64,000 bases of DNA. It comes from Sporosarcina sp. P33 (GTDB lineage: Bacteria; Bacillota; Bacilli; Bacillales_A; Planococcaceae). Every line of letters starts with the position of its first letter. Position 1 is the first letter of the stretch. The notes below the pieces were generated by a model. The model ran no database searches. It saw nothing but the letters and a program-made list of their open reading frames with translations, and had not been told where the DNA came from. Where the stretch lies: positions 1,528,501-1,592,500 of the forward strand of contig NZ_CP015027.1 of assembly GCF_002077155.1 (NCBI RefSeq). The letters run 5' to 3'. Below, one piece after another: positions 39,505 to 54,100 of the stretch. The position numbers and the translations under genes were made by a program.

Positions 39505-39564
39505 TCTGGAACCTCCTTCCGAGTTTGTACTACGGTCCATCTACTGAACCGCAGTGCAATCACA

Positions 39565-40395
39565 TTATTTTTTACGACGGCGAACGATAAGCTTATCTGA
39601 TTTATTGTTCTTTGTACGAGTCTTGAATCCAAGGGTTGGTTTACCCCAAGGAGTAACAGGACTTGGACGGCCGATTGGCGTACGTCCTTCACCACCACCG
39701 TGCGGGTGATCGTTAGGGTTCATTACAGATCCACGAACTGTTGGGCGCTTGCCTAACCAGCGTGAACGACCTGCTTTACCAATGTTGATCAATTCGTGCT
39801 GTTCATTACCAACTTGACCGATTGTAGCACGGCAAGTAGCAAGAATCATACGAACTTCTCCTGATTGTAGACGGATGATGACATATTTGCCTTCACGTCC
39901 GAGTAATTGAGCTGAAGTTCCTGCTGAACGAACTAACTGTCCGCCTTTGCCCGGCTTCATTTCAATGTTGTGAATTGTAGAACCCATAGGGATGTTCTCT
40001 AATGGAAGAGCGTTACCTACGCGGATATCCGCATCTGGTCCTGAAATAATTGTAGCTCCTACTTGTAATCCTTTTGGAGCAAGGATGTATTTCTTTTCTC
40101 CATCTGCATAGTTAATCAATGCGATGTTTGCAGAACGGTTTGGATCGTATTCGATCGTAGCAACGCGTCCTGGAATGCCATCTTTCCGGCGTTGGAAATC
40201 GATGATTCGGTATTGGCGCTTGTGTCCTCCACCATGGTGACGAACTGTCATTCTACCTTGGTTGTTACGTCCGCCTTTACGCTTGACTGGTGCAAGCAAT
40301 GATTTTTCCGGCTTGTCTGTTGTAATCTCAGCAAAGTCAGAAGAAGTCATGTTACGACGTCCGTTGGAGGTAGCTTTGTACTTCTTAATCGCCAT
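39565..40395 (-). CDS. rplB: 50S ribosomal protein L2
   Basis: Required for peptidyl transferase activity and subunit association. It has 276 residues with the conserved [21 protein letters not shown], the His in HPHGGGEGR (His of the PTC-critical loop) and the C-terminal [18 protein letters not shown]. Length normal. Confidence 0.99.
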   Translation of the reverse strand: MAIKKYKATSNGRRNMTSSDFAEITTDKPEKSLLAPVKRKGGRNNQGRMTVRHHGGGHKRQYRIIDFQRRKDGIPGRVATIEYDPNRSANIALINYADGEKKYILAPKGLQVGATIISGPDADIRVGNALPLENIPMGSTIHNIEMKPGKGGQLVRSAGTSAQLLGREGKYVIIRLQSGEVRMILATCRATIGQVGNEQHELINIGKAGRSRWLGKRPTVRGSVMNPNDHPHGGGEGRTPIGRPSPVTPWGKPTLGFKTRTKNNKSDKLIVRRRKK

Positions 40396-40428
40396 TTTGT
40401 ATTCCCTCCTTCATTTATTGTGCACTGC

Positions 40429-40716
40429 TTACATTTCAAAAAGTTCGATGTCTTTGGAGTCAGCTGTTAGTGTAACAATTGCTTTACGGCGCTTGTTTGT
40501 ATAACCAGCATGTTTCCCCATACGCTTGAACTTACCTTTGTAGTTCATTACGTTTACTTTTTCTACTTTCACACCGAAGATTTCTTCGACAGCTTGTTTA
40601 ACGTGCGTTTTGTTTGCGCGTGTATCAACTTCGAATGTGAATTTTCTTAAGTCTTCCATTTGTTCAGAAGAACGCTCGGTAATGACCGGACGTTTCAAAA
40701 TATCACGTGCTTCCAT
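40429..40716 (-). CDS. rplW: 50S ribosomal protein L23
   Basis: Tunnel-exit docking site for trigger factor and SRP. It has 95 residues with [20 protein letters not shown] and [23 protein letters not shown]. The start overlaps the rplD stop (TAATG). Confidence 0.98.
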   Translation of the reverse strand: MEARDILKRPVITERSSEQMEDLRKFTFEVDTRANKTHVKQAVEEIFGVKVEKVNVMNYKGKFKRMGKHAGYTNKRRKAIVTLTADSKDIELFEM

Positions 40717-41339
40717 TAACCAAGCACCTCCTCAACTTTTTCTACTGCTGCTTTCGTCATAACGAGCTGATCATGTCCGACTAAGTCTAGAACATTGATG
40801 CCGTTTGCTGAAATAACGCTGATTCCTGGAATGTTTCGAGCAGACAATGCTACTGATTCTTCTAGGTCAGCTGTAACAAACAATGCTTTCTTAGTGATCG
40901 AAAGATCTTCAAGCACTTTTACAAAGCCTTTTGTTTTTGGTGCGTCAAATGCTAAGTTATCCAGAACGATTAGTTCTTCAGCTGCTACTTTCGTAGAAAG
41001 AGCGGATAGAAGTGCTAAACGACGAACTTTCTTAGGCATTTTATAGCTGTAACTACGCGGTGTAGGACCGAATACGATACCGCCTCCGCGCCATTGTGGT
41101 GATCTGATTGAACCTTGGCGAGCACGACCTGTACCCTTTTGGCGCCATGGTTTACGACCGCCGCCTGCTACTTCCGCGCGAGATTTAACCTTGTGGTTAC
41201 CTTGGCGTAAAGAAGCTTGTTGTTGAACGATTGCTTCGAATAATACTGCTTCATTCGGCTCGATTCCGAAAATCGCATCGTTTAGTTCGATGTCGCCGAC
41301 AGCAGAACCTGTTTGACTTACTACAGATACTTTAGGCAT
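40716..41339 (-). CDS. rplD: 50S ribosomal protein L4
   Basis: L4 reaches into the tunnel; in Escherichia coli it also represses the S10 operon. It has 207 residues with the extended-loop sequence [20 protein letters not shown], intact at the macrolide-relevant KG region. In Bacillales, L4 autoregulation of this operon is not established. Confidence 0.98.
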   Translation of the reverse strand: MPKVSVVSQTGSAVGDIELNDAIFGIEPNEAVLFEAIVQQQASLRQGNHKVKSRAEVAGGGRKPWRQKGTGRARQGSIRSPQWRGGGIVFGPTPRSYSYKMPKKVRRLALLSALSTKVAAEELIVLDNLAFDAPKTKGFVKVLEDLSITKKALFVTADLEESVALSARNIPGISVISANGINVLDLVGHDQLVMTKAAVEKVEEVLG

Positions 41340-41364
41340 TCCTGTTTCCTCCTTCCTGTTTTAC

Positions 41365-41994
41365 TCAGTTCCCTTTGATAGCACTTCTCACTTGTACAAG
41401 TGATTTACGTGCTCCAGGAACGTTACCTTTTACAAGCAACAAGTTGCGCTCAGCGTCAACTCGCACAATTTCAACGTTTTGGATCGTTACTGTTTTGCCC
41501 CCAGTACGTCCAGGCAGTTTTTTTCCTTTAAATACGCGTTGTCCATCAACAGCTCCAAGTGAACCTGGTGCGCGGTGGAAACGTGACCCGTGAGACATTG
41601 GTCCGCGTGAGTAACCATGGCGCTTAATAACACCTTGGAACCCTTTACCTTTTGATACTCCTGTAATATCAACTACATCGCCTTCTGCGAATGTATCGAC
41701 TTTGACTTCCTGACCAACTTCGTATGCACTAACGTCAGCTCCGCGAACTTCGCGAATGAAGCGCTTAGGTGCCGTGTTAGCTTTTGCCACGTGGCCTTGT
41801 TCAGGCTTGTTTGAAAGCTTTTCACGTTTATCATCAAATCCAAGCTGGATTGACTCGTAGCCGTCCGTTTCAACAGTCTTCTTTTGAAGAACAACGTTTG
41901 GAGCAGCTTCAATCACTGTCACTGGGATTAGATCGCCGTTTTCAGCAAATACTTGCGTCATTCCGACTTTTCTTCCTAAGATTCCTTTGGTCAT
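41365..41994 (-). CDS. rplC: 50S ribosomal protein L3
   Basis: Assembly-initiator protein close to the peptidyl transferase centre. It has 209 residues starting [20 protein letters not shown], with the methylatable-Gln region and the W-finger region [24 protein letters not shown]. 37 bases after rpsJ. Confidence 0.98.
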   Translation of the reverse strand: MTKGILGRKVGMTQVFAENGDLIPVTVIEAAPNVVLQKKTVETDGYESIQLGFDDKREKLSNKPEQGHVAKANTAPKRFIREVRGADVSAYEVGQEVKVDTFAEGDVVDITGVSKGKGFQGVIKRHGYSRGPMSHGSRFHRAPGSLGAVDGQRVFKGKKLPGRTGGKTVTIQNVEIVRVDAERNLLLVKGNVPGARKSLVQVRSAIKGN

Positions 41995-42030
41995 TAGTCA
42001 CACCTCCTGTAATATTGTTTGTTTTATTTT

Positions 42031-42463
<433 letters not shown>

Positions 42464-42469
42464 TTCAAC

Positions 42470-42498
42470 ATTATACATAATTTAAAAGGATTGTGCAA
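42470..42498 (-). promoter_or_regulatory. Sigma-A promoter of the S10 operon
   Basis: Minus strand: TTGCAC (42493-42498), 17-base spacer, TATAAT (42470-42475). Perfect -10; starts the S10-spc-alpha cluster. Confidence 0.85.
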
Positions 42499-42652
42499 CC
42501 CTTTCGGGGAAATTAGTTTTATTTTTAATCCGTTTATTATATTAACAGGTTTGAGTCTTATTTGCACGTATTTACAAACAGCTTTTAATTTTTTCAATCT
42601 GCAATACGTTACCCTGCTTCGCCAATCGACTATAAAAAATCTAGTTTCACTC

Positions 42653-42681
42653 AAAAAAAATCCCGCCACAAGGGCGGGATT
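42653..42681 (-). terminator. Intrinsic terminator after tuf
   Basis: 8-bp stem ATCCCGCC/GGCGGGAT (42660-42667 with 42673-42680), five-base loop, eight T on the minus strand. It ends rpsL-rpsG-fusA-tuf just 9 bases past tuf. Confidence 0.93.
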
Positions 42682-42689
42682 CAAAATAA

Positions 42690-43877
<1,188 letters not shown>

Positions 43878-43960
43878 TTTAGAGGTCCTCCCTTAATTGA
43901 AAAAAATTAGTTTTTTGTTTTTATAGTATGGAAGCCGAAAGCGTCCTCCCGACTATCCAC

Positions 43961-43989
43961 ATCTTACAATTATTTGTTATAGGAAACAA
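43961..43989 (-). promoter_or_regulatory. Candidate internal promoter of tuf
   Basis: Minus strand: TTGTTT (43984-43989), 17-base spacer, TAAGAT (43961-43966) in the 124-base fusA-tuf gap. Modest match only. Confidence 0.4.
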
Positions 43990-44001
43990 GGACGAGCTTT
44001 A

Positions 44002-46080
44002 TTATTCACCTTTGTTTTTCTTGATAACTTCTTCAGCAATAGACTTAGGAACTTCCTCATAGTGATCGAACACCATGGAGAATACTCCGCGGCCTTGAGT
44101 GTTTGAACGTAGAGATGTTGCATATCCGAACATTTCAGCCAGCGGCACCATTGCACGGACTACCTGTGCGTTACCGCGTGCTTCCATACCTTCTACACGG
44201 CCACGGCGTGATGTAATATCACCCATGATATCGCCCATGTATTCTTCCGGAATGATAACTTCTACTCTCATTGTCGGTTCAAGAATTACTGGATTACATT
44301 TTGATGCAGCATTTTTCAGAGCCATTGACGCAGCAACCTTAAACGCCATTTCGTTGGAGTCAACGTCATGGTAAGATCCGTCAAAGAGACGTGCTTTAAC
44401 ATCAATTAATGGATAACCAGCCAAAATACCGTTATCTAATGAATCGCGAAGTCCTGCTTCAACTGCCGGGATGTATTCACGCGGAACAGAACCACCGACA
44501 ATATTATTAACGAACTCGAATCCTTTTCCTTCTTCGTTTGGACCAAATTCGATCCATACGTGACCAAACTGTCCGCGTCCGCCTGATTGGCGTACGAACT
44601 TACCTTCGACTTCAGCTGACTGACGGAATGTCTCGCGGTAAGAAACTTGTGGCGCGCCCACGTTTGCTTCCACTTTGAATTCACGACGCAGACGGTCGAC
44701 GATAATATCCAAGTGAAGTTCACCCATACCCGCGATGATTACTTCGCCTGTCTCTTGATCTGTATGCGCACGGAATGTCGGATCCTCTTCTTGTAACTTA
44801 CCAAGAGCCTGACCCATTTTATCCTGGTCCGCTTTTGTTTTAGGTTCGATTGCTACAGAGATAACCGGCTCTGGGAATACCATTGATTCAAGAATGATCA
44901 ATGCCTTCTCATCACAAAGTGTGTCACCAGTTGTCGTATCTTTCAAACCAACAGCGGCAGCGATTTCACCCGCATGCACTTCAGAAATCTCTTCACGGCT
45001 GTTTGCGTGCATTTGCAGGATACGTCCTACGCGCTCGCGCTTGCCTTTAGTAGAGTTTGTTACATAAGAACCTGCTTGAAGAACACCTGAGTAAATTCGG
45101 AAGAATGTAAGCTTACCTACATAAGGATCCGTCATAACTTTAAATGCAAGTGCTGAGAATGGAGCTTCATCAGTAGACGGACGCTCTTCCTCTTCTTCTG
45201 TATTCGGGTTGAAGCCCATCATTGGCGGTACATCAAGTGGTGATGGAAGGTAATCTACTACTGCATCCAACACTAGCTGGACACCTTTGTTTTTGAAAGC
45301 AGTACCGCATACAACCGGATAGAATTCTACTGCTAGTGTCGCTTTACGAATAGCTGTTTTGATTTCTTCGATTGAAAGTTCCTCACCGCCGAGATACTTT
45401 TCCATAAGATCTTCATCAAAGTCTACAATAGCTTCGATTAGCTTCTCACGGTATTCATTCGCCTGTTCAAGATACTCAGCAGGAATTTCTTCCACTGTTG
45501 TATCTGTTCCCAGATCGTTTGGATACATTGTTGCCTTCATTTCGATTAAGTCAATAATTCCGGAGAATGTATCTTCGGAACCGATCGGCAATTGGATTGG
45601 ATGTGCGTTCGCTTGCAGGCGTTCACGCAGTGTTCCTACTGAATAAAGGAAGTCGGCACCCGTTTTATCCATTTTGTTTACGAATACAAGACGTGGTACT
45701 TTGTAGTTTGTCGCCTGGCGCCAAACTGTTTCTGTTTGTGGTTCAACACCTGATTGAGCATCAAGTACCGCTACAGCACCATCCAATACGCGCAATGAAC
45801 GTTCAACCTCAACAGTGAAGTCTACGTGTCCTGGTGTATCGATGATATTTACGCGGTGACCTTTCCAAGCTGCTGTTGTAGCAGCTGAAGTGATCGTGAT
45901 TCCACGTTCTTGTTCTTGCTCCATCCAGTCCATTTGTGAAGCACCTTCGTGCGTTTCACCAAGTTTGTGGATTTTACCTGTGTAAAAAAGGATCCGCTCA
46001 GTTGTCGTTGTTTTACCAGCGTCAATGTGAGCCATGATACCAATGTTACGAGTATTCTCTAAGGAGAACTCTCTAGCCAT
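44002..46080 (-). CDS. fusA: Elongation factor G
   Basis: GTPase that moves tRNA and mRNA during translocation. It has 692 residues with G1 AHIDAGKTT (about 17-25), G3 DTPGHVDF, G4 NKMDK, then domains II-V and the [17 protein letters not shown] end. Fusidic-acid region looks wild type. 47 bases after rpsG. Confidence 0.99.
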   Translation of the reverse strand: MAREFSLENTRNIGIMAHIDAGKTTTTERILFYTGKIHKLGETHEGASQMDWMEQEQERGITITSAATTAAWKGHRVNIIDTPGHVDFTVEVERSLRVLDGAVAVLDAQSGVEPQTETVWRQATNYKVPRLVFVNKMDKTGADFLYSVGTLRERLQANAHPIQLPIGSEDTFSGIIDLIEMKATMYPNDLGTDTTVEEIPAEYLEQANEYREKLIEAIVDFDEDLMEKYLGGEELSIEEIKTAIRKATLAVEFYPVVCGTAFKNKGVQLVLDAVVDYLPSPLDVPPMMGFNPNTEEEEERPSTDEAPFSALAFKVMTDPYVGKLTFFRIYSGVLQAGSYVTNSTKGKRERVGRILQMHANSREEISEVHAGEIAAAVGLKDTTTGDTLCDEKALIILESMVFPEPVISVAIEPKTKADQDKMGQALGKLQEEDPTFRAHTDQETGEVIIAGMGELHLDIIVDRLRREFKVEANVGAPQVSYRETFRQSAEVEGKFVRQSGGRGQFGHVWIEFGPNEEGKGFEFVNNIVGGSVPREYIPAVEAGLRDSLDNGILAGYPLIDVKARLFDGSYHDVDSNEMAFKVAASMALKNAASKCNPVILEPTMRVEVIIPEEYMGDIMGDITSRRGRVEGMEARGNAQVVRAMVPLAEMFGYATSLRSNTQGRGVFSMVFDHYEEVPKSIAEEVIKKNKGE

Positions 46081-46127
46081 TTTGTAATCTCCTTCCGTTT
46101 CGGATTACTGCTGTTGTTTAACCGGCA

Positions 46128-46598
46128 TTACCAACGATAGTGAGCGAATGCTCTGTTGGCTTCAGCCATTTTATGCATTTCTTCACGGCGTTTAACAGAA
46201 GCACCTGTGTTGTTTGATGCATCAAGAATTTCGTTCGCAAGACGTTCTTCCATTGTTTTCTCTCCACGTGTACGTGAATAGTTGACAAGGTAACGAAGAC
46301 CTAGTGTTGTACGGCGTTCAGGACGCACTTCAACCGGCACTTGATAGTTCGCTCCACCAACACGGCGCGCACGCACTTCAAGAACTGGCATTACATTATT
46401 TAGAGCTGCTTCAAATACTTCAATCGGCTCTTGTCCAGAACGTTCTTTGATAATCTCGAACGCTCCATAAAGAATCTTTTGGGAAGTACCTTTTTTACCG
46501 TCTACCATCATTTTGTTGATAAGGCGGCTTACAAGCTTGGAATTATAAATCGGATCAGGCAATACATCGCGTTTTGCAACAGGACCTTTACGAGGCAT
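46128..46598 (-). CDS. rpsG: 30S ribosomal protein S7
   Basis: Nucleates head assembly and contacts E-site tRNA. It has 156 residues, [21 protein letters not shown] at the start, with the [19 protein letters not shown] signature. 34 bases after rpsL. Confidence 0.99.
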   Translation of the reverse strand: MPRKGPVAKRDVLPDPIYNSKLVSRLINKMMVDGKKGTSQKILYGAFEIIKERSGQEPIEVFEAALNNVMPVLEVRARRVGGANYQVPVEVRPERRTTLGLRYLVNYSRTRGEKTMEERLANEILDASNNTGASVKRREEMHKMAEANRAFAHYRW

Positions 46599-46632
46599 AA
46601 TTAGTTCCTCCTTTCAATATCGTTAGTTTATA

Positions 46633-47052
46633 TTACTTCTTTTCTTTAGGCTTTTTAGCACCATACTGTGAACGGCTTTGCATACGGCCAGTAACTCCAG
46701 CTGTATCAAGCGCTCCACGTACGATATGGTAACGAACACCCGGTAAGTCTTTTACACGTCCTCCGCGGATCAGTACCACACTGTGCTCTTGCAAGTTATG
46801 GCCTTCACCTGGAATATACGCGTTTACTTCCAATGTATTAGTTAAACGAACACGAGCATACTTACGAAGCGCCGAGTTCGGTTTCTTAGGAGTCATAGTA
46901 CCAACACGTGTACAAACACCTCTTTTTTGTGGTGAGTTCACGTTTGTCATTGACTTTTTAAAGCTGTTATAGCTTTTTCCTAGAGCCGGTGATTTAGAAT
47001 TCTCCGACTTCGATTTACGAGGCTTACGGACTAATTGGTTAATTGTAGGCAT
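46633..47052 (-). CDS. rpsL: 30S ribosomal protein S12
   Basis: Decoding-fidelity protein. It has 139 residues starting [19 protein letters not shown]. The streptomycin positions [11 protein letters not shown] and [12 protein letters not shown] are wild type, so ribosomal streptomycin resistance is not predicted. GGAGGA precedes the ATG at 47052. The 31-codon longer frame lies in the leader. Has its own promoter; no L7Ae-like gene lies between rpoC and it. Confidence 0.98.
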   Translation of the reverse strand: MPTINQLVRKPRKSKSENSKSPALGKSYNSFKKSMTNVNSPQKRGVCTRVGTMTPKKPNSALRKYARVRLTNTLEVNAYIPGEGHNLQEHSVVLIRGGRVKDLPGVRYHIVRGALDTAGVTGRMQSRSQYGAKKPKEKK

Positions 47053-47318
47053 CAGGTTGTTCCTCCTTCCGAACTTTTTGTAATACCACACACCCAGGTG
47101 GTTCATTTTTAAGTAAAAACAAAGTTCTTGTGCGTGCACACACAAAAACGGGTGACAGTAACTCCAGGGATCTCTGCTTACTGTTATTTTATAATGATGA
47201 TTGCATCTCGCCTAACACTTAAACAAAAGAATGGTTGTTCTTTCTGATAAGTAACGGCCAACAACTATCAACCTTTTGTATATTATCATCTGCGCAATAA
47301 CTTGTCAACAAATTTGAG
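47053..47318 (-). promoter_or_regulatory. rpsL upstream region: promoter and ~220-base leader
   Basis: Minus strand sigma-A promoter TTGACA (47303-47308), 17-base spacer, TAATAT (47280-47285). The leader includes a hairpin (ACAGTAA with TTACTGT, 47178-47184 and 47155-47161). It is unusually long for a direct r-protein leader. No gene is present. The L7Ae-like gene expected from B. subtilis is absent. Confidence 0.8.
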
Positions 47319-47350
47319 AAAATAAACGGGAGCTCAGTCCCGTTTATTTT
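47319..47350 (-). terminator. Intrinsic terminator after rpoC
   Basis: 13-bp stem (47319-47331 with 47338-47350) with a short loop; the T-rich 3' arm overlaps the rpoC stop region. It ends rpoBC. Confidence 0.88.
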
Positions 47351-50300
47351 TATTCTGCTGTAATTGTTTCTTCTTCTAATTCTTCATGCTGCATTTTAAT
47401 CTGGCGGTATCTCTGCATTCCAGTACCTGCAGGGACCAATTTCCCGATAATGACGTTTTCTTTCAGACCCAGCAACTCATCTGTTTTACCTTTGATGGCC
47501 GCATCTGTAAGAACTCTCGTTGTTTCCTGGAATGAAGCTGCTGATAAGAATGATTCAGTTTCAAGGGATGCTTTTGTAATACCGAGAATCACCGGACGTG
47601 AAGTTGCCGGTACTTTACCTGCCAGCAACACTTTTCCATTCGCTTCAGAGAACTGATGGATATCCAGTAAAGAACCTGGCAGAAGATCTGTATCTCCTGC
47701 TTCAATGACACGGACTTTACGCAACATTTGACGAACCATTACCTCAACGTGCTTATCGCCAATTTCTACCCCTTGCATACGGTAGACTTTTTGAACTTCT
47801 TTCAACAGATACTCCTGTACCGTTGAAACGTCTTTGACTACGATTAATTCTTTCGGGTCGATAGAACCTTCTGTAATACTTTCACCGCGTTCAATTACAT
47901 CGCCTTCTTCAACTTTCAGGCGCGCATTGTACGGCGCGAGGTATTTCCGTGTTTCTACTTCGCCTTCAATCGTAATTTCTTTTTGCCCTTCTCGGATTTC
48001 ATCAATTTCGACGACAGTACCCGTAATTTCAGAGATGACCGCCTGCCCTTTCGGATTACGCGATTCGAAAATCTCCTGGATACGCGGAAGACCTTGTGTA
48101 ATATCGTCTCCGGCTACTCCGCCTGTATGGAATGTACGCATCGTCAACTGTGTTCCCGGCTCACCGATGGATTGAGCAGCAATGATTCCCACCGCTTCTC
48201 CAACTTCCACCGCTTCACCTGTCGCAAGGTTGATTCCGTAACATTTTTTACATACGCCGTGCTTTGTATTACATGTGAACGCAGAACGGATCGTCACTTC
48301 TTCAATACCTGCTGAAATTACTGCATTTGCAATATCTGCAGTAATTAAGCCGTTCTTTTCAAGAATCACTTCACCCGTTTCCGGATGTTTGATGGTCTTC
48401 TTCGTATGGCGGCCTTCGATACGCTCAAACAATGTTTCAATCATTTCGTTTCCTTCTGTCAATGCAGTGATTGCCAGACCTCTGTCTGTTCCGCAATCAT
48501 CTTCACGGACAATAACGTCTTGCGCCACGTCTACGAGACGGCGAGTCAGATAACCTGAATCGGCAGTCTTCAGTGCTGTATCGGCAAGACCTTTACGCGC
48601 ACCGTGTGTAGAAATAAAGTACTCGAGTACAGTCAGACCTTCACGGAAGGAAGATTTGATCGGAAGTTCGATAATCCGCCCAGCCGGGTTGGCCATCAGT
48701 CCGCGCATACCTGCAAGCTGCGTAAAGTTCGATGCGTTACCACGGGCTCCGGAGTCACTCATCATAAATATCGGGTTTTCAATATCTAATGAATCCATCA
48801 GCTTATCCTGAATAACATCTTTCGCATGGCTCCAATAGGAGATGACCCGGTCATAACGCTCTTCTTCGGTAATCAGACCGCGTCGGAACTGCTGAGTGAC
48901 CTTATCCACTTTCTCCTGTGCATCATGAAGGATTTCCGCTTTATTCGGCAAGACCACAATGTCGGAAATACCGATCGTGATGCCCGCACGAGTGGAATAT
49001 TTAAATCCAAGGTTTTTCATTCTGTCCAGCATTCTGGATGTTTCCGTAATGTGGAAGCGGCGGAAGATTTCCGCGATGATTTCCCCAAGGATTGCTTTCT
49101 TAAACGGTGTAATCAGTTCTGCTTGCTCTAAGTGCTCTTTTACATTCACTGTTCCATCGATGAAATACTTCGCAGGTGTTTCCACTTGCAAGTTATGATT
49201 CGTCGGTTCGTTGATGTAAGGGAACGACTCCGGCAGAATTTCATTGAAAATAATTTTACCGACTGTCGTTAACAACAGCTGGCGGTTTTGTTCTTCCGTA
49301 AACGTCGGGTTATTAAGACTGCCGGCTTGAATCGCAATGCGGGAGTGTAAATGAACATGTCCTGTCTGATACGCAATTAGCGCTTCATTCGGATCACTGA
49401 ACACAGAACCTTCTCCAGCTGCGTTTTTACGCTCGACTGTCAGGTAGTAGTTTCCAAGAACCATATCCTGTGAAGGAGTAACAACTGGCTTTCCGTCTTT
49501 CGGGTTCAAAATGTTTTGAGCAGCCAGCATCAGCAAACGCGCTTCAGCCTGCGCTTCAGCAGAAAGAGGAACGTGAACAGCCATTTGGTCACCGTCGAAG
49601 TCAGCGTTATAAGCTGTACATACGAGCGGGTGCAGCGTGATTGCGCGTCCTTCAACCAGCATTGGTTCAAACGCCTGGATTCCAAGACGGTGAAGAGTCG
49701 GTGCACGGTTAAGCAGTACCGGATGCTCCTTGATAACGTCTTCTAAAACATCCCATACTTCAGAATGCAGACGTTCAATTTTACGTTTTGCACTCTTAAT
49801 ATTATGCGCCAGGTTACGCTCCACCAATTCTTTCATGACGAACGGCTTAAACAGCTCGATTGCCATTTCCTTCGGCAGACCGCACTGATACATTTTCAAA
49901 CTCGGTCCAACTACGATAACCGAACGGCCAGAGTAGTCTACACGTTTACCGAGTAAGTTTTGACGGAAACGGCCTTGCTTCCCTTTCAGCATATGAGAAA
50001 GAGATTTTAATGGACGGTTACCAGGACCGGTAACCGGTCGTCCGCGGCGGCCGTTGTCTACAAGCGCATCTACTGCTTCTTGAAGCATACGTTTCTCGTT
50101 TTGCACGATAATTCCAGGTGCACCAAGATCCAACAGACGCTTCAGACGGTTGTTCCGGTTAATCACCCGGCGGTACAGATCATTTAAGTCGGATGTCGCA
50201 AACCGTCCGCCGTCAAGCTGAACCATAGGGCGCAATTCAGGCGGGATGACAGGAAGCACTTCCAGCACCATCCACTCCGGACGGTTTCCAGAGTTACGGA

Positions 50301-50946
50301 ATGATTCAACAACTTCCAGACGACGGATAGCGCGTGTACGGCGCTGACCCTGTACGGTTTTCAGCTCTTCTTTCAATGAATCTGTTTCTTTATCCAAGTC
50401 AATCGCGCGAAGCAGTTGCTCAATTGCTTCCGCTCCCATTGCAGCCTGGAACTTAGAACCGTACTTTTCACGGTAGAGGCGGTACTCTTTTTCAGAAAGC
50501 AGCTGTTTCCGCTCAAGCGGTGTATCTGCCGGTTCGACTACCACGTAGGATGCGAAGTAAATAATCTCTTCCAGCGCACGCGGTGTCATGTCGAGAATTA
50601 ATCCCATCCGGCTAGGAATGCCTTTGAAATACCAAATATGTGTGACAGGTGCTGCAAGCTCAATGTGGCCCATGCGTTCACGGCGCACTTTTTGACGCGT
50701 TACTTCTACACCGCAGCGATCACAGACGACGCCTTTGTAACGAACCCGCTTATACTTGCCGCAGTGACACTCCCAGTCCTTCGTCGGACCAAATATTCTT
50801 TCACAGAACAATCCGTCTTTCTCCGGTTTTAATGTACGGTAGTTGATAGTTTCAGGTTTTTTTACTTCTCCATATGACCAAGAACGAATCTTGTCCGGTG
50901 AAGCCAGGCCAATTTTCATATACTCAAAATTATTAACATCGATCAA
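47350..50946 (-). CDS. rpoC: RNA polymerase beta' subunit
   Basis: Catalytic subunit with beta. It has 1198 residues. The zinc ribbon [20 protein letters not shown] is at about 60-79. The metal site [12 protein letters not shown], the bridge helix region, and the trigger loop ([16 protein letters not shown]) are intact. A GGAGG site sits 8 bases before the TTG at 50946, giving [10 protein letters not shown], so TTG is the start. Ends with a Glu-rich tail. Terminator at the stop. Confidence 0.99.
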   Translation of the reverse strand: MIDVNNFEYMKIGLASPDKIRSWSYGEVKKPETINYRTLKPEKDGLFCERIFGPTKDWECHCGKYKRVRYKGVVCDRCGVEVTRQKVRRERMGHIELAAPVTHIWYFKGIPSRMGLILDMTPRALEEIIYFASYVVVEPADTPLERKQLLSEKEYRLYREKYGSKFQAAMGAEAIEQLLRAIDLDKETDSLKEELKTVQGQRRTRAIRRLEVVESFRNSGNRPEWMVLEVLPVIPPELRPMVQLDGGRFATSDLNDLYRRVINRNNRLKRLLDLGAPGIIVQNEKRMLQEAVDALVDNGRRGRPVTGPGNRPLKSLSHMLKGKQGRFRQNLLGKRVDYSGRSVIVVGPSLKMYQCGLPKEMAIELFKPFVMKELVERNLAHNIKSAKRKIERLHSEVWDVLEDVIKEHPVLLNRAPTLHRLGIQAFEPMLVEGRAITLHPLVCTAYNADFDGDQMAVHVPLSAEAQAEARLLMLAAQNILNPKDGKPVVTPSQDMVLGNYYLTVERKNAAGEGSVFSDPNEALIAYQTGHVHLHSRIAIQAGSLNNPTFTEEQNRQLLLTTVGKIIFNEILPESFPYINEPTNHNLQVETPAKYFIDGTVNVKEHLEQAELITPFKKAILGEIIAEIFRRFHITETSRMLDRMKNLGFKYSTRAGITIGISDIVVLPNKAEILHDAQEKVDKVTQQFRRGLITEEERYDRVISYWSHAKDVIQDKLMDSLDIENPIFMMSDSGARGNASNFTQLAGMRGLMANPAGRIIELPIKSSFREGLTVLEYFISTHGARKGLADTALKTADSGYLTRRLVDVAQDVIVREDDCGTDRGLAITALTEGNEMIETLFERIEGRHTKKTIKHPETGEVILEKNGLITADIANAVISAGIEEVTIRSAFTCNTKHGVCKKCYGINLATGEAVEVGEAVGIIAAQSIGEPGTQLTMRTFHTGGVAGDDITQGLPRIQEIFESRNPKGQAVISEITGTVVEIDEIREGQKEITIEGEVETRKYLAPYNARLKVEEGDVIERGESITEGSIDPKELIVVKDVSTVQEYLLKEVQKVYRMQGVEIGDKHVEVMVRQMLRKVRVIEAGDTDLLPGSLLDIHQFSEANGKVLLAGKVPATSRPVILGITKASLETESFLSAASFQETTRVLTDAAIKGKTDELLGLKENVIIGKLVPAGTGMQRYRQIKMQHEELEEETITAE

Positions 50947-51042
50947 GGAGCCAACCTCCCTTTAGTCTAATCGCCGTAATGGCTTATCAGGCAACTTAAC
51001 TTGTAGTAGTGCATTCATGTAAGATGTTCTTCTTACTGAATA

Positions 51043-51077
51043 GAATAGAAGAGGGTGCTCGAAGCCCTCTTCTATTC
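51043..51077. repeat. Perfect 13-bp hairpin between rpoB and rpoC
   Basis: GAATAGAAGAGGG (51043-51055) and its exact complement (51065-51077) with a 9-base loop. On the minus strand no T-run follows, so it is not a terminator of rpoB. On the plus strand a T-rich stretch follows, as in a terminator for antisense transcripts. May be an RNA-processing site. Confidence 0.75.
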
Positions 51078-51135
51078 AGTTTTGTTTGTTTTATTTATAT
51101 TTCAGATCGGCCGGGGCTAAACGGCGCTTTTCGCT

Positions 51136-54100
51136 TTAGCCGATCGGCTGATCTTCTTTCATCAGGTTCAGTGCGTCAGTAGGCTGCAGATCTTCCTCAT
51201 CGTCCAGATCGCGAAGTTCGATTTCTTCCAGGTCTTCCGTAAGCATTTTTACGTCTAACCCAAGACTTTGAAGTTCTTTGATCAATACTTTAAATGATTC
51301 CGGCACACCCGGCTGTGGAACGCTGTCACCTTTGACGATCGCTTCGTATGTTTTCACACGGCCCACGACGTCATCGGATTTGACTGTTAAGATTTCCTGC
51401 AATGTATAAGCGGCACCGTATGCTTCCAATGCCCATACTTCCATTTCCCCGAAACGCTGTCCGCCGAACTGGGCTTTACCGCCGAGTGGCTGCTGTGTAA
51501 CGAGTGAGTATGGTCCAGTAGAACGTGCGTGCAGTTTATCATCTACCATGTGCGCAAGTTTAATCAGGTACATGACACCAACTGATACTCGGTTATCAAA
51601 TGGTTCACCAGAACGGCCATCATACAGTACCGTTTTACCGTCGCGGTTCATTCCCGCTTCTTCCATAGTAGACCAGACATCTTCTTCATTCGCTCCGTCA
51701 AATACCGGTGAGGCCATATGCAGACCCAGGCTGCGCGCTGCCATCCCAAGGTGCATTTCAAGAACCTGTCCGATGTTCATACGTGATGGAACACCCAGCG
51801 GATTCAACATGACATCGATTGGCGTACCATCCGGAAGGTACGGCATTTCCGATTCAGGCAAGATTCGGGAGATAACACCCTTGTTACCGTGGCGCCCTGC
51901 CATTTTATCCCCTACAGAGATTTTACGCTTTTGCACGATATACACGCGAACCAGCTGGTTAACTCCTGGAGACAGCTCGTCGCCATCTTCACGGTTGAAG
52001 ACTTTAACGTCCAGAACGATTCCGCCTGCCCCGTGAGGAACACGAAGCGAAGTATCGCGGACTTCACGTGCTTTTTCTCCGAAGATCGCATGCAATAGAC
52101 GTTCTTCTGCAGTTAATTCTGTAACTCCCTTAGGCGTTACTTTTCCGACCAGGATATCACCATCGCGAACTTCTGCACCGATACGGATAATTCCTCTGTC
52201 GTCCAAGTTGCGAAGCGCATCTTCTCCGACGTTTGGAATATCACGTGTAATCTCTTCCGGCCCGAGTTTCGTATCACGGGCTTCTGATTCATATTCTTCA
52301 ATATGGACAGATGTGAAGACGTCGTCTTTTACGAGACGCTCACTCATGATAATCGCATCCTCGTAGTTATAACCGTCCCATGTCATGAAGGCAGTCAGAA
52401 CGTTGCGTCCAAGCGCAAGTTCTCCCTGTTCCATTGACGGGCCGTCCGCAAGAATATCATTCGGCTTCACACGGTCACCGACTTTTACGATTGGACGCTG
52501 GTTATAGCAAGTCCCTTGGTTTGACCGGATGAATTTAGATAAACGATAAATTGCAAGGTCGCCCTTGACTTCTTTACCGCCCACTTCTTCGATACGGCGA
52601 ACGCGGACTTCTTTTGCTTCTACATGTTCAACGATGCCGTGGACCTTGGAAACAACTGCCGCTCCTGAGTCACGCGCAGAAATGTGTTCCATGCCAGTTC
52701 CGACAAACGGTGCTTCAGGATTCAGCAACGGAACCGCTTGACGTTGCATGTTCGCTCCCATCAATGCACGGTTGGAGTCATCGTTTTCCAGGAACGGAAT
52801 ACATGCAGTCGCTGCTGATACAACTTGCTTAGGAGAAACGTCCATATAATCCATTTGTTCACGGCGGAATACCGTGTTATCCCCTTGGAAACGTCCTACT
52901 ACCCCTTCATTGGTAAAGGATCCGTCTTCATTCAGCAATGCGTTTGCCTGTGCCACTACGTAGTTATCCTCAATATCTGCAGTCAGATAATCGATTTGTT
53001 CAGTGACGCGGCCCGTTTCCGGATCCACTTTACGATAAGGCGTTTCAATGAAGCCGAATCGGTTCACTTTCGCAAACGTAGACAATGAGTTGATCAGTCC
53101 AATGTTTGGACCCTCCGGTGTTTCAATCGGACACATACGGCCGTAGTGGGAGTAGTGAACGTCACGAACTTCCATTCCCGCACGCTCACGAGTCAAACCA
53201 CCAGGCCCCAGCGCAGACAGACGGCGCTTGTGCGTCAATTCGGCCAACGGATTTGTTTGGTCCATGAACTGAGAAAGCTGCGAACTGCCGAAGAACTCTT
53301 TAATCGATGCAATAACCGGACGGATATTGATCAATTGCTGCGGCACAATGGATTGCGTGTCATTGATCGACATTCTTTCTTTAACGACACGCTCCATACG
53401 GGAAAGACCGATACGGAATTGGTTTTGAAGCAATTCACCAACAGAGCGCAAACGGCGATTTCCAAGATGGTCAATGTCATCTGTATGACCTACACCGTGT
53501 AATAAGTTAAAGAAATAACTGATAGAAGCTACAATATCTGATGGGGTAATATGTTTAACAGACTCGTCTACTTCAGCATTCGAAATGACATTGAGCACTT
53601 GCTTCTCTTCACTTTTCGGCGCATAAATCTTCAGCGTCTGGATAACCATTGGCTCATCCAGTACAGACCCTACATGTTCAATCGACTCCGTGTTGATGCC
53701 CTGAGATAAAAACGGCAATAATTTATCTAAAGTGCGGCGATCAATCAGCTGATCCTTTTCCACCAGAATCTCTCCTGTTTCAGGATCGACCAGTGTTTCG
53801 GCAGCCGTCTGATTGAACAGACGATTTTGCAAATGAAGTTTCTTGTTCATTTTATAACGTCCAACATTCGCTAAGTCATAGCGTTTTGGATCGAAGAAAC
53901 GTGAATATAAAAGACTTCTCGCGCTATCAAGTGTCGGTGGTTCACCCGGACGAAGACGCTCATAGATTTCAAGCATTGCCTTTTCCGAAGTTTCGGTATT
54001 ATCTTTTTCTAATGAATTCCGCAAATATTCATTATCACCGATTAAATCGATGATTTCTTGATCAGTAGAGAAGCCTAATGCACGCAATAAAACAGTGATT

